Part shown: positions 26,727 to 36,631 of the stretch, one piece after another
Position numbering within the stretch: position 1 is the first letter of the stretch
Layout: each line of letters begins with the position of its first letter
DNA from: Sphingobacterium paludis
GTDB taxonomy: Bacteria > Bacteroidota > Bacteroidia > Sphingobacteriales > Sphingobacteriaceae
Direction: 5' to 3'
Length of the DNA stretch: 64,000 bases
Assembly (NCBI RefSeq): GCF_004364125.1
Contig: NZ_SNZV01000011.1
Location: 1 to 64,000 of the forward strand
Made by a program: the position numbers and the translations under genes
The notes under the pieces: model-generated
Told to the model about the DNA's origin: nothing
Database searches by the model: none
Seen by the model: only the letters and a program-made list of their open reading frames with translations

Positions 26727-27737
26727 CTACTGTACTGCCGGATTCAAAATTTGTATCGCCTCCCTAGTCCATTTGTAATCTGGGTTTAGCGGATACTCGT
26801 ATTCGGTATGATAGCTTCCGATACCGCCCTTGGGGCCCTCGATGGGATTCCAGTATGCGAATCCCAATAAAGATGGAATTCTTCCATAACGAGGGTCAGA
26901 AAAAGTGACCCCGCCATTTCGCCAGTTTGCCTCAAAATTCTCGCATGGAACAAATTTGTGCGGTGGACATTCACCAAGCCCATAAGTGCGAAGGCGATTT
27001 TGAAGCACTGTTGGAGAACTTGAGTTATAGGCCTGTTGCATGAAATAATTATAATAGGGCTCAATTTCGGTATGGCTGTAGCCGTCAATAATCAATAGCT
27101 TATCCGTGCCCGATTTTGGCCCCAAATATTTGCCCAAAGCTTCAAACAAACGCAAAACGTGAGGGTTTCGACCGTTAACTGCATATCGGCTACCGAATAT
27201 TGAATTGAACTCTGCTGATTCCGAGGGTTCGTAGTCCAAGTCAAATCCATCAATATTGTATAATGCGATGGTATCAGCAATCGCCCTGGCCACATCGTCT
27301 ATAGCCTTCATGACATCTGTTTCCACTAACTGTGGATCATTTCGTCGCATAATCTGCTCTACGCCACTACCAAAACTCGTTATTACGAATCTAGTACCCT
27401 TCGTTTTACGTATCTGTTGCATCGTCTCCCAGTTGTGCGATCCCAAAGGCGGCATCCCACCCCAGAAAGCGACTATATCGACACTGTCAGGAATTTGGTC
27501 TATTACGCTCATAGTTTCCGGACTTCCAGGTGTGTTTAATCCTCCCCACCATCCAAAATAGATTTGATGGTCGCTACGTTTGTAAGCTCGAAGATTTTCG
27601 TAGTACACATCATCTCGCTGGGGAGTTAATCTCTCTACCGCTTCGGCGAGAGGATCATTATGCTTTTTGCAAGCTGCTGAAAAACATAATGACGTTATTA
27701 AAATTATAACGTACAATTGAAATTTGATTGCATTCAT
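26727..27737 (-). CDS. GH18 endoglycosidase lipoprotein (EndoF/EndoS type)
   Basis: 336 residues; lipobox FSAAC. GH18 barrel with IYFGWWGGLNT at the start, VDIVAFWGG, and the catalytic strand DGFDLDYE at 163-170, an intact DGxDxDxE with Glu170 as acid. A C-terminal LLGFAYWNP strand supplies the conserved Trp of the family. Such enzymes cleave between the two core GlcNAc residues of N-glycans. Position in a SusC-SusD-GH18-LamG operon, as in the high-mannose locus of Bacteroides thetaiotaomicron (BT3983-BT3987), supports that role; the glycan type is inference. Confidence 0.88.
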   Translation of the reverse strand: MNAIKFQLYVIILITSLCFSAACKKHNDPLAEAVERLTPQRDDVYYENLRAYKRSDHQIYFGWWGGLNTPGSPETMSVIDQIPDSVDIVAFWGGMPPLGSHNWETMQQIRKTKGTRFVITSFGSGVEQIMRRNDPQLVETDVMKAIDDVARAIADTIALYNIDGFDLDYEPSESAEFNSIFGSRYAVNGRNPHVLRLFEALGKYLGPKSGTDKLLIIDGYSHTEIEPYYNYFMQQAYNSSSPTVLQNRLRTYGLGECPPHKFVPCENFEANWRNGGVTFSDPRYGRIPSLLGFAYWNPIEGPKGGIGSYHTEYEYPLNPDYKWTREAIQILNPAVQ

Positions 27738-27805
27738 GTTATATCTAATTTTCTAATATCTGGTTGACTGTATTAATAATCTGATTTTCATATTAATCTT
27801 TAACA

Positions 27806-29419
27806 CTATAAGGGACGTGCATCCCACCAAAGGCGCGTTCCTCCGTTATCTGGGCCACCAAGTAGAGATATCGCTTGTTCCACCTGAGCGCCATTCTCTT
27901 GATATTGCTGAAGTGGATATGGCAATCGACGAACCTGAACAGCTTGGTCAACTGTGCCGCCACTGCGGTTCAGTGCAACAGGAAACAGCCTAGGGTATCC
28001 TGTACGCCTAAATTCTGTCCAAGCTTCCTGACCGTTTGGATATGTCGCTATCCATTTTTGAGTAATTATACGTTCTAGATTTACTTGGAAAGTATCTGAG
28101 TTTCTCCATCTGATAGACACACCTCCCATAGACGTACGGCTGTAGGCACCGCCTGACGTGTAATCCGTGTAATCGGCGGGCCGCAATATTTCATCGTTAA
28201 GGTATCCGGTTGGCATATTAACACCAAGTTCCGCAAAAGAAAGCTGTACACCAGCCTCATATAGTTGTTGAGCATTACCATTCATATTCCAGCCACGTAA
28301 TGCACCTTCAGCACGTAGAAAATATACTTCAGATGCACGCATCCAAGGAATCCCGGTATCGTCTGATACATTGAGTCGAGAGAATGGTTGATACAGTGCC
28401 GGTACGACATTAATTCCTGTACGAACACCGACATATTCATCGGGTCGAATAACAGAAGGTAGAAAGAAGCTGGCGATCCGAGGGTCTTTGTACCCTCTAA
28501 GATAGGAATCCATCGATGCTCCCATTCTAGCCTCATTATAGTCTTGGGTTAATGTTCTCAAAGGATTTTTGAAGTTCAGTCCTGCTGCAGGTTTCTGGAG
28601 AGCTCCATCTGCAACGATGTCCAGCAGTCCGGCAGGATGTCTTACAGCTTCTTCCGCTAAAAGGCGTGCGTTGGCAGGATCAACATAGACCATACGTATA
28701 GCTAGCCGAAGTTTTAAGGAATTAGCGTACTTCGCCCACTGCATATAGTCACCGGCATAAATCTGGTCATAAGGTGCCAAAGTTTTACCTGCCGAAGCAC
28801 CCTTTTTATGAAGCACATCAGCTGCCTCCCCTAACTCCTTAATAAACGTCCGATATAGACTCTCTTGGCTGTCATAGGCCGGTGTAAAGGTACCTGTTGG
28901 AATCTGAGAATAGGGCACAGGACCATAACTATCCGTCATCCGGATCATACCGGTAATTTTAATAAGCTGTGCAACAGAAAATTGCAGTGAATCGCCCGAA
29001 AGGGCTGTCGCTTCCTCCACCTGCTTCCAGGCATTCATCAACCGCCCAGACAGACTGAATTGCTCATTGACCCACTGAAGATTAAACCCATACGTCAGGT
29101 TGTTCGTATTTCCATTCCAGTTGTTGGCTTGGCCCATATAACCTGAATAGCAATCTGCAGCAAGGTTAAAAGCAACTTGATAGCTATTTACGAAAGTCGT
29201 GCCCGCTCCAGCATCTGCAGCCGGAATTACCGCATTGATCATGATCGGAAAATTCCGACCGATTAAATAGCCATCTGCTTCCATTTGCTCACGCGTAGCG
29301 TTGTAAGGGTTGGTGTTGTATTCAGCATAGTTTTTAGTACAACTGGCTAAAAAGAAGCTGACCATTCCAGTACCGAGGGTAAAAAACCAAAGTCGGCATA
29401 TTATATTTTTACTTTTCAT
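27806..29419 (-). CDS. SusD-like surface lipoprotein
   Basis: 537 residues, lipobox FLASC. CTKNYAEYNTNPYNAT is typical of the SusD_like subgroup (PF12771-type). The middle keeps ARM-like TPR helices (QFSVAQLIKITGMIRMTDSYGPVPYSQ) and WMRASEVYFLRAEGALRGW, the signature of the group. It lies 17 bases after the SusC gene and should bind the glycan at the cell surface. Confidence 0.92.
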   Translation of the reverse strand: MKSKNIICRLWFFTLGTGMVSFFLASCTKNYAEYNTNPYNATREQMEADGYLIGRNFPIMINAVIPAADAGAGTTFVNSYQVAFNLAADCYSGYMGQANNWNGNTNNLTYGFNLQWVNEQFSLSGRLMNAWKQVEEATALSGDSLQFSVAQLIKITGMIRMTDSYGPVPYSQIPTGTFTPAYDSQESLYRTFIKELGEAADVLHKKGASAGKTLAPYDQIYAGDYMQWAKYANSLKLRLAIRMVYVDPANARLLAEEAVRHPAGLLDIVADGALQKPAAGLNFKNPLRTLTQDYNEARMGASMDSYLRGYKDPRIASFFLPSVIRPDEYVGVRTGINVVPALYQPFSRLNVSDDTGIPWMRASEVYFLRAEGALRGWNMNGNAQQLYEAGVQLSFAELGVNMPTGYLNDEILRPADYTDYTSGGAYSRTSMGGVSIRWRNSDTFQVNLERIITQKWIATYPNGQEAWTEFRRTGYPRLFPVALNRSGGTVDQAVQVRRLPYPLQQYQENGAQVEQAISLLGGPDNGGTRLWWDARPL

Positions 29420-29436
29420 GAGTGTACACGTTGAAT

Positions 29437-32400
29437 TTAAAATTGGGCTCTGATACTAAATCCAAGACTCCTATAACTGGGTTGGCGGAAGTAATCGACA
29501 CCTTGATCGTAGGTGCCGGTGGAGGATGTAGATTCAGGATCGAAAGGTGATTTATTGTAAAACATAAATAGGTTTCTGCCGGTTAACGACAGCCGTATGG
29601 CAGGACCTTTGTCATCAAACCAAGCGGTTGGAAGATTATATCCTAGCGCCACCTCTCGCAGACGTACGTTGGTTGCACTGTAAATGTAATAACCAGCCAT
29701 ACCACTCGTTCCAAGGCCAAGCGTATTGTAATAGCCTTGCACATCGGGATACAAGCTGCCGTAAACCATTACACCACCATTATCTCGATCCAGCGCAGAT
29801 TGTTCAGAAACACCGAATGCATCCATCATCGACTGCGTATAGGATACTCCAATTCCTCCAACACGCGCATCAATAAGAAAGGACAAATCGACGCCCTTGT
29901 AGGAAAACTGGTTATTCCACCCTAAATTAAAGTCGGGCATCGCACTCCCCACATAGCGACGAGGAATCGTCACTTGCGCAATGGATCGATCCATCGGATT
30001 AACCCATAAGTTACCTTGATTATCTTCTCTCAAAACTTGAGAGATATAGAAATCAGCCATCGTTCCTCCTACGGTTAAAACGTTCTGGAAATCACCCAAG
30101 CCGCCAACAAGACGTTGTTCATTCTCATAAGGCTCACTGGTAGCTGGGTTTATAAAACCATCCGAAAGACGCATCACACGGTTTCTATTCAGAGAGAATA
30201 CGAGTCCCGATGTCCAATCCAACTGATTGAACTTACCATGATGCGACAAGCTTGCTTCAATACCGCGGTTGCGGATGTCACCAGCGTTGTAAAAGAAAAC
30301 CGTATAGATACTACTGCCCAAAAGTGGCTGTTCTAAGAGCTGGTTCGTGGTGTTCGATTGGTAGGCCGTAGCATTCAGTGTTAAGCGATCTTGCAAGAAG
30401 CGAAGTTCGATACCTGCCTCATAAGACCGCGTACGCTCGGGTCTGTAATCAGCGAAAGGTGCTGGACGAAAAGAATCGTCTACTAAAGAGAACACCGGAT
30501 TGGCGATTCCAAAGCGTGGAGGATTTCCTACTTCAGCATAAGAAAAGCGCACTTTAGCAAAGGAGATTGCTTCCTTTGAAATATTCCACTTATCGCTAAT
30601 CACACCGGACACACCTATTGATGGGTAAAAATAAGACGAGCTTGTCGCAAATTCCTTTGGCAATTGAGAGGGCCACTCATATCGTCCTGTCAGATCCATA
30701 AACAACCAATTTTCATACCCGAATTGGGTCGTAGCAAATGTAGATTGTAGTTGTGTACGACTGTAGTTTTGTGTCGCTGGATTATCTGTATTCTCCTCAA
30801 CAGAATAGAAATTGGCTAGCCGAAGAAGATTTCCCCCTGCACCCAATCCATCCACAAGGTCATCTTGATAGCTCGCTCCAACATTAGCACGCAATGAAAA
30901 CCTATCAGAAAACTGGTGCTGCGCACTAGCTATCAAATCGAGGTAAGTATTCTTACTGCTTGTTTTGCCGGTGAGGTAATACCCGAATTCAGAGGCAAAT
31001 AATCCCCAAGTTCCTGCTGGTCTTTTTGTTTCGTTATGCGCAATGCTGTTATCAATACGAACACGTCCAGTAATGTTTAACCAACTAGACAATTTATAAT
31101 TTGCTGTGGCGCTCATCATGTAGCGATCGATCGTATTGACACGCGTTTGTGCATCGGAAATCCAATAGGGGTTCTGCATACCAAGTCCTTGATCTTGATA
31201 TGGCCAAAATTGGGTAGAAATCAATCTATTCGGATCATACCTCGAAAACACCCGATACTTCCTAAAGTCATCTCCTGGAGGAAAAAGATATACCGGCACT
31301 ATCGGATTCTGGTATTGTCCCTGTGCCACCATATTGTTATCGTCTAGTCTCACATACATGGCGCTAAAGTCTGCTGTCAACCGGTCAGTAAGCTGGCTAT
31401 TATGCCGTAGATAAAAGTTATAGCGGTTAAATGTATTGTTCCGGATAAGTCCCTCTGCATTGTTTGCTCCTGCCGAAAACAGTGTTTGGCTCCGTTCTGT
31501 ACCTCCCGAGATACTGGCAGAATTAAAAACGTTGAATCCTGTTTGGAAAAATTCGCGCGGACTATAGTTCGAAGCCTGGGGTAGTCTTGCTCCCCAACTC
31601 GCATATTCCTGTGGATTTGCCTGTCCATATGTATTCTGGAACCTTGGCATGACAAAAGGTGAGAAGAAATCAGAGCTGTGTGAAAGACTGACTTTTATCT
31701 TGCCACTGGTACCTTTTTTTGTATTCACCAATAATACCCCATTTGCTCCCTGATTACCATAAAGCGCAGTAGCAGAGGGCCCAGTGAGCGCAGTAATGCT
31801 TTCAATATCTTCAGGGTTGAAACTGGATATTCCCTCTCCACTTACCACGCCTTCAAATGGGCCATTCGCGGCGCCTGCATTTGTGTTCGGGATTGGAATT
31901 CCATCAACGACATACAATGCATTATTATTACCAGCAATCGATTTGGTCCCCCGCATCACGACGCGGGTAGCGCCCCCAATGCCGGACGAACTTGAATTAA
32001 TGGTAACGCCGGCAATTTTTCCTGTTAGGCTGTTGACAAAATTGGCATCTTTGTTTCGGGTAATCTCTTCAGCTTTAAATTCCTGCACATTGTAGGTCAA
32101 TGCTTTTACGGATTGCTTAATCCCCAAGGCCGTTACCACGATAGCCTCCAATTGTGCTTGCTCCGCCAGCAACACGATATCAAGCTGGGTTTGTTGGCCT
32201 AATCGCAGTTCTTGGCGAAGGTATCCCATAGATGAAAGTACGAGAGTGTCTCCGAATTCGGCCTCCAGTCGGAAGCGTCCGCTGATGTCAGTGGACGTAC
32301 TTCCTCCTCTGCTGCGATTGACAACAGAAACGCCTGCCAGCGCCCGCCCCAAACTGTCTCGCACAACTCCCTCAATAGGTTGTATACTAATGTTTTCCGA

Positions 32401-32730
32401 CTTAGTTTTCTCTAGTTCATGATGCAGTACGTTGTACGAAGCTAGTGCCTGAGCAACAGGTGCATTGCTAAGATTGGCCATCACTTTTGGGCTTCTGGAT
32501 ACTAAATTGCCATCGTGAAAGAGATCATATCCACTTTGCTGTCGGATTTCCTTTAACATGGATCCTAACGGTGCATTACCCTGATCAATAGTGATCCGGT
32601 GTGCCATCGTAACAGCACGAACTTGTATAAATGATACGAAAAGTAATAAGACAGTTAGTCGCATAACCACTAATGCTTTTGGGTATAGGGATCCCACCAG
32701 ATCCATTTTAATTAGATATTTTATATACAT
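29437..32730 (-). CDS. SusC-type TonB-dependent transporter with STN domain
   Basis: 1097 residues. After the signal segment an STN domain (about 45-100: ITIDQGNAPLGSMLKEIRQQ) precedes the carboxypeptidase-like domain (VRDSLGRALAGVSVV), TonB box region (LEAIVVTALG), plug with YVVDGIPI and ALTGPSATALYGNQGANGVLLV, and barrel ending SIRAQF. STN domains talk to a FecR anti-sigma factor, yet only a ruined fecR is seen upstream. A GGGACAA box lies about 475 bases upstream of the start. It probably imports glycan released by the operon's GH18 enzyme. Confidence 0.94.
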   Translation of the reverse strand: MYIKYLIKMDLVGSLYPKALVVMRLTVLLLFVSFIQVRAVTMAHRITIDQGNAPLGSMLKEIRQQSGYDLFHDGNLVSRSPKVMANLSNAPVAQALASYNVLHHELEKTKSENISIQPIEGVVRDSLGRALAGVSVVNRSRGGSTSTDISGRFRLEAEFGDTLVLSSMGYLRQELRLGQQTQLDIVLLAEQAQLEAIVVTALGIKQSVKALTYNVQEFKAEEITRNKDANFVNSLTGKIAGVTINSSSSGIGGATRVVMRGTKSIAGNNNALYVVDGIPIPNTNAGAANGPFEGVVSGEGISSFNPEDIESITALTGPSATALYGNQGANGVLLVNTKKGTSGKIKVSLSHSSDFFSPFVMPRFQNTYGQANPQEYASWGARLPQASNYSPREFFQTGFNVFNSASISGGTERSQTLFSAGANNAEGLIRNNTFNRYNFYLRHNSQLTDRLTADFSAMYVRLDDNNMVAQGQYQNPIVPVYLFPPGDDFRKYRVFSRYDPNRLISTQFWPYQDQGLGMQNPYWISDAQTRVNTIDRYMMSATANYKLSSWLNITGRVRIDNSIAHNETKRPAGTWGLFASEFGYYLTGKTSSKNTYLDLIASAQHQFSDRFSLRANVGASYQDDLVDGLGAGGNLLRLANFYSVEENTDNPATQNYSRTQLQSTFATTQFGYENWLFMDLTGRYEWPSQLPKEFATSSSYFYPSIGVSGVISDKWNISKEAISFAKVRFSYAEVGNPPRFGIANPVFSLVDDSFRPAPFADYRPERTRSYEAGIELRFLQDRLTLNATAYQSNTTNQLLEQPLLGSSIYTVFFYNAGDIRNRGIEASLSHHGKFNQLDWTSGLVFSLNRNRVMRLSDGFINPATSEPYENEQRLVGGLGDFQNVLTVGGTMADFYISQVLREDNQGNLWVNPMDRSIAQVTIPRRYVGSAMPDFNLGWNNQFSYKGVDLSFLIDARVGGIGVSYTQSMMDAFGVSEQSALDRDNGGVMVYGSLYPDVQGYYNTLGLGTSGMAGYYIYSATNVRLREVALGYNLPTAWFDDKGPAIRLSLTGRNLFMFYNKSPFDPESTSSTGTYDQGVDYFRQPSYRSLGFSIRAQF

Positions 32731-32914
32731 TTGCTTAATGTAGTGTGTGATACAGTCTGCCTAAATATTCCAAAGTACAGACATCTAGAGTAATAATATT
32801 CATTTTTAGAGCGTGTCCGCCAAATTTTAAACAGCGTCATAAGCTATCTACGTATAACTGTTTTTTAATCATTTATCTGTTTGATTTTCTTTCATATTAC
32901 AGGTTGTTTTGGGT

Positions 32915-33168
32915 TTATATTATGTTAATTTCATCAAGCTCATTATTCCGATTGACATAAACTTTTCGTCCACGAACCTCAAAATTTACGAGGTCGAATA
33001 GTTTGATCAGGCTTAATAGTTCGAATAGCCTTTTATTCCGGAAAACCCGGTCCCTCTTTGCACGCTATCGTAAAAAGACGAGAAGTAGATCACTTCTATG
33101 TCGTATCATCGGATTATTTCCTTCATCACTGTTCGGAAATACAATTGGTTAAGGGAAAAATCACCTTC
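32915..33168 (-). pseudogene. 3' remnant of a FecR-type anti-sigma gene
   Basis: Read leftward from 33168: EGDFSLNQLYFRTVMKEIIR, stop, YDIEVIY, then GFSGIKGYSN; after a frameshift near 33020, LFELLSLIKLF..VNFEVRGRKVYV, ending at TAA 32915. This is the DUF4974 C-terminal domain of FecR-type proteins (F..L.RVM.EI.RWYDVEV.Y.....R.FSG.I.R...L...L.......F.I.G..V.V). It has at least one stop and one frameshift and lacks the N-terminal two thirds. It lies immediately upstream of an STN-bearing SusC, where an intact fecR would be expected. Confidence 0.7.
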
Positions 33169-33205
33169 AGTTTAAAACTTTAGCACGTTCATATCATATA
33201 CAAGT

Positions 33206-33232
33206 TAGACGACTGAAATTTCAAATTGTCCC
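33206..33232 (-). promoter_or_regulatory. GGGACAA-N14-CGTC box upstream of the fecR remnant and susC
   Basis: Read leftward: GGGACAA 33232-33226, 14 bases, CGTCTA 33211-33206, preceded by an A/T tract. The next intact start is the SusC gene at 32730, with the fecR remnant in between. Confidence 0.62.
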
Positions 33233-33432
33233 TAATTTTAAAAAAAAGCTAAATCGATCAGCTATTTAATTTATCCGTTAAAGTTCGCTGGTCTTGTGAC
33301 AAATAATGGTTAGCCATTCAGCAGCGAGTATGTAAGCTTCCCTTAAAACAGCTATGGATATTAATGGAGCCTACTATTCTTGGACGAGTAAATACTCGGG
33401 CATGGAGGTTCTAATTTCAAGTCTACCAAGTT

Positions 33433-34017
33433 TTAGTAACTCTTATATTCCATCAAAATCCTTTTTAAAGTTAATCCGGAAAATATCAGAGATAAAGTTC
33501 CATCGGTACTCTCGCCAGCATAATTTAAAGCTTTATCGACGTAAACTTGATTCACATTGCTCCCTTCATACTTTAAATATTTAGTAAGATTCGCGCCATT
33601 AATTGACCTGGTTGCAACGCGCCCAAAAAGAGGGTGATTTTTAGGATATCTAGTATCGGTTACGGTCTGCCCAGTCGTGATAACATAAACGTTCTTTTGA
33701 CCAAATCCTATTGTCGCATCTTGAATATCAAAGCTCTCTAAATGGTAATCATCTTCATTATCAGGTTTGATAAAGTTGATCACGCAATTGTTATATCTTA
33801 GAGATTGTACTGTCTCTCCCGAAAATTCATCATATCGAGAAGATTTACTCGTAGGTAGTCCAAAGACATTTTGGAAATCGACAGGCTTGCCCCCAATTTT
33901 AACTCCTACTGTATTATCGCTGGGTTTAAGTAGGTACATTTTGCTGGCATCCGTTAAATCCTGCGCCGTAGCCCATGCACTGCAAAATAACACAAGAGCT
34001 GTTAAAACTGTTTTCAT
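33433..34017 (-). CDS. secreted protein of unknown function
   Basis: 194 residues with a signal peptide cleaved after ATAQ. The mature part is mixed alpha/beta, with VGVKIGGKPVDFQNVFGLPTSK, LRYNNCVINFI and FGQKNVYVITTGQTV. No lipobox or known domain. No GGGACA-type box is seen upstream. It is a single gene between the glycan operon and the fimbrillin-like pair. Confidence 0.68.
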   Translation of the reverse strand: MKTVLTALVLFCSAWATAQDLTDASKMYLLKPSDNTVGVKIGGKPVDFQNVFGLPTSKSSRYDEFSGETVQSLRYNNCVINFIKPDNEDDYHLESFDIQDATIGFGQKNVYVITTGQTVTDTRYPKNHPLFGRVATRSINGANLTKYLKYEGSNVNQVYVDKALNYAGESTDGTLSLIFSGLTLKRILMEYKSY

Positions 34018-34239
34018 ATTTATCTCTGTCTATTTATTACGAGGATTGATTGGTTTTCCGGTGGAATCACACTTGGTTTTTAATTTTTTTCGGGGTCAAC
34101 TAGGTTTGCACGTTCAATTTTTACTGGTATTAAATCTGTATCTATCTATTCAGTCGAGAAAAACTGGAAGTAAGCTCGCTATAAGGACGATGGAAATTAT
34201 TAAATTGCAGCATTCTCCATTAGTCCGAAACATATGATT

Positions 34240-35949
34240 CTAATTCGCTCGGACACATCGAACAGAATACCTGACATCGTTGATTTCGTCAATTATCGAC
34301 GTTTTCCAGTCGCTGATGGTCGCGCCGTTCTTCGATACATCGATCGAAAGGGCCTTCACCCTGCCGTCTGCATCACGCGCCCAATACCTCCCCCGAGGTG
34401 ATACTACTGTGCTCTCCGTAATTGCGTAGCCATAGCCCAGTAAGGCGTCCGAACGGGTATAGCCCGCCAAAGGGAAGAATAGTTTTTGGGAGTACCGGGG
34501 ATAATTTAACTGAACCACCGTACCGGCATCCAAAGGGTATTCAAGGCCAAAAAGTCCGACATCGTTTTTTTCGACCGTAGCGAACCGTACCACCTTAGCG
34601 GTTTCGTTAAAGTATCTTGCCTGTGTCAACAATGTCACTTCGTTCACCGTGGGCAGCCGCCAGGTGCCTTTCGGAACTAACCCAAGGCAGGGATCGGAGC
34701 CCGAAGGATTGCTAATAGAGAACACGGTTGAAAAAGCGGCAGCGCCAGCATTTGGATATTCACTTGAAGACTCCGGATTGGCTTTTAACCTACTACCAGA
34801 AAGTAAAAAAACGACGTTCGTCCTTGCCCAGCGCACACCGGCAACTGTCACGGGCGACTCAATCATCTGAATGGAGAGCTTATAGGAACTTCCGATCGTG
34901 CTCTTGAATGCCACATGTGAAAATGGCAATGTGGAGGCCGGAAAGTCTACCGTGGCTTCGCTCGAAAAAGCACTCGATTTGTTTATCCTTATTTTTGCTG
35001 ACTGTAGTGCAAGCGTATTTGCCCCCAGGTTGGTCGTATTGTCCACGGAGTAGAGGTTGTACGTCCATGTCTGAGGGCTTGTGGATGTCGGAAGCACACC
35101 TGTAAGGTCGTAGTTCTTGATGTTCGAGTAGTTGCCCGTAAATATATTGAGGTCGCCGTACTTGAGCACTCCGGCCCCCGAGGTGTTGACAACGTTCCTT
35201 ATCGTTGTGCTCACATCGATCCCCCCGAACATTCCCGAGGCATCGAGCACCACCTCATATCTGGCGGTCTTCCGCTGGAAAGTTATGTTCAGCAGGTTTT
35301 CTCCGAAAACCGTGTTGATCGTGCCGGAGCTCAGCAGCACGTCCCTAGCTTTGGTGTCATTCCCGGACACTACTCCTCGCACAATTTGCGGAACAACATT
35401 CGCATCGTTAACCGAAAAAGCAAACCAGTCGTACGACTTGCCCGCATCGATGTTGATCTGGGTGGCTGAACCAACGCTCGCAACAATATCCACAACGGGC
35501 GTGCTCCTGCTTTTATCAGCGGTATTGTAGATCTGCAGCCTGTACTTGACACCGGACGGCAAGGGTGAGCTCGAGGCCGATTGCAGCGTCTTCTGCGGAC
35601 TGGACATAGCCACTTCCTTTCGAAGTGCTCCACCGCCATGCACTCCCGAAGGCATGTCCCGGATTTCCACCAAGCCCCGGTATTCCAGACCAGATGCCCT
35701 ATCTTCCAGCACGGGCGCTGACGGTTGGGGGAAAGAACCGGAAGAAGGTACGACATCGCTGCGCAGCAAACCCTGCCCACTACCCGTATGCATGCCCTGC
35801 ATCTGAACGTCATCACCGTCTACGCCGTTGACCTGTACACTGAGCAACGTACCACCAACCGCTGTACCCTCTGCACCATCACGCGTGCACGACTGCAGCA
35901 GCAACGCAAAAAATGCCGCGCAGAAAAACAAATTTATCTTCGAAATCAT
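34240..35949 (-). CDS. fimbrillin-like lipoprotein with C-terminal FISUMP-type domain
   Basis: 569 residues from ATG 35949, chosen because it gives a proper lipoprotein signal (FFALLLQSC); the frame is open further upstream to 36126 but that would bury the signal. The N-terminal 350 residues look like a fimbrillin/Mfa-type beta-domain (YRLQIYNTADKSRSTP, INIDAGKSYDWFAFSVND, RKTARYEVVLDASG). The last 170 residues contain GVRWARTNVVF, CLGLVPKGTWRLPTVNE and YSVRCVRAN, resembling the FISUMP (major paralogous) domain. Likely a surface or pilus-associated protein. It follows a small conserved-looking gene with 58 bases between. Confidence 0.7.
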   Translation of the reverse strand: MISKINLFFCAAFFALLLQSCTRDGAEGTAVGGTLLSVQVNGVDGDDVQMQGMHTGSGQGLLRSDVVPSSGSFPQPSAPVLEDRASGLEYRGLVEIRDMPSGVHGGGALRKEVAMSSPQKTLQSASSSPLPSGVKYRLQIYNTADKSRSTPVVDIVASVGSATQINIDAGKSYDWFAFSVNDANVVPQIVRGVVSGNDTKARDVLLSSGTINTVFGENLLNITFQRKTARYEVVLDASGMFGGIDVSTTIRNVVNTSGAGVLKYGDLNIFTGNYSNIKNYDLTGVLPTSTSPQTWTYNLYSVDNTTNLGANTLALQSAKIRINKSSAFSSEATVDFPASTLPFSHVAFKSTIGSSYKLSIQMIESPVTVAGVRWARTNVVFLLSGSRLKANPESSSEYPNAGAAAFSTVFSISNPSGSDPCLGLVPKGTWRLPTVNEVTLLTQARYFNETAKVVRFATVEKNDVGLFGLEYPLDAGTVVQLNYPRYSQKLFFPLAGYTRSDALLGYGYAITESTVVSPRGRYWARDADGRVKALSIDVSKNGATISDWKTSIIDEINDVRYSVRCVRAN

Positions 35950-36007
35950 AAAAAAATCAAAATTAAAGCATTGCAAAGCAATCGTCCGTCCCGGATGATC
36001 TTTCGAA

Positions 36008-36193
36008 TTAAAAATCGATCTTCGAGGTACCCCCGATCTGTTGATCGTCCCAATCTTCGACCTGTGGAACATCCTGTGAATCTGCAGATCCCACCTTAAC
36101 CATCGCTGAACCGACAGGGACTCCATCTTCCATCTCGACCAACGTCATTTTGATAACCGGTGGCACATAAAGTTTTTTGATTTTTTTATCCAT
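36008..36193 (-). CDS. small partner protein of the fimbrillin-like gene
   Basis: 61 residues from ATG 36193 (preferred over a longer frame from 36226). It reads MDKKIKKLYVPPVIKMTLVE.. GVPVGSAMVKVG and ends with an acidic stretch (VEDWDDQQIG). Similar short proteins with a K..Y.PP.I.....E.GI.AGSA pattern often precede fimbrillin-like genes in Sphingobacteriaceae; their function is unknown. A GGGACAA box lies 115 bases upstream and probably drives both genes. Confidence 0.65.
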   Translation of the reverse strand: MDKKIKKLYVPPVIKMTLVEMEDGVPVGSAMVKVGSADSQDVPQVEDWDDQQIGGTSKIDF

Positions 36194-36307
36194 TTTTTTA
36201 GTATTACTCGATACGCTACAGATCAAGCTGTAACTTTTGCGATCATTTAACGCTTAAGGATAATTAGCTATCAATAACTAAATGTCTTCCCTATCGCGTT
36301 CACATTA

Positions 36308-36334
36308 TAGACGATCGTTAACCGCTATTGTCCC
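36308..36334 (-). promoter_or_regulatory. GGGACAA-N14-CGTC box upstream of the fimbrillin-like pair
   Basis: Read leftward: GGGACAA 36334-36328, 14 bases, CGTCTA 36313-36308, then TAATG, with a poly-A/T tract upstream. Confidence 0.67.
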
Positions 36335-36601
36335 TTAAAAAAATTTAATCTGCATTGAAATTTATTTGCCTATCTTTTTTTCCTAAAATACCCAAACAAA
36401 CCTCTTTTAGAAGTAGATTGTATGGAACATCGTATTTCCTTGCAGCGTTATAAGTTTCTGAATAGCTGAACTATCACGATAACCAATTTACCTTGTCGGT
36501 TATGCAATTAAGCTCGGCAGGTGTATTACATTTTATCATCACACGATTAACCATAAATTTTATTCACATCTTTTGTAAACAACAAGGTCAAACCTTGTTT
36601 T

Positions 36602-36631
36602 AAAAAAATATACCGCCCCATTTGAGGCGGC
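36602..36631 (-). terminator. Rho-independent terminator (leftward)
   Basis: Read leftward: CCGCC, an eight-base loop, GGCGG, then TATATTTTTTTA. The stem is short but all G/C, followed by a clear U-tract. Confidence 0.65.
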
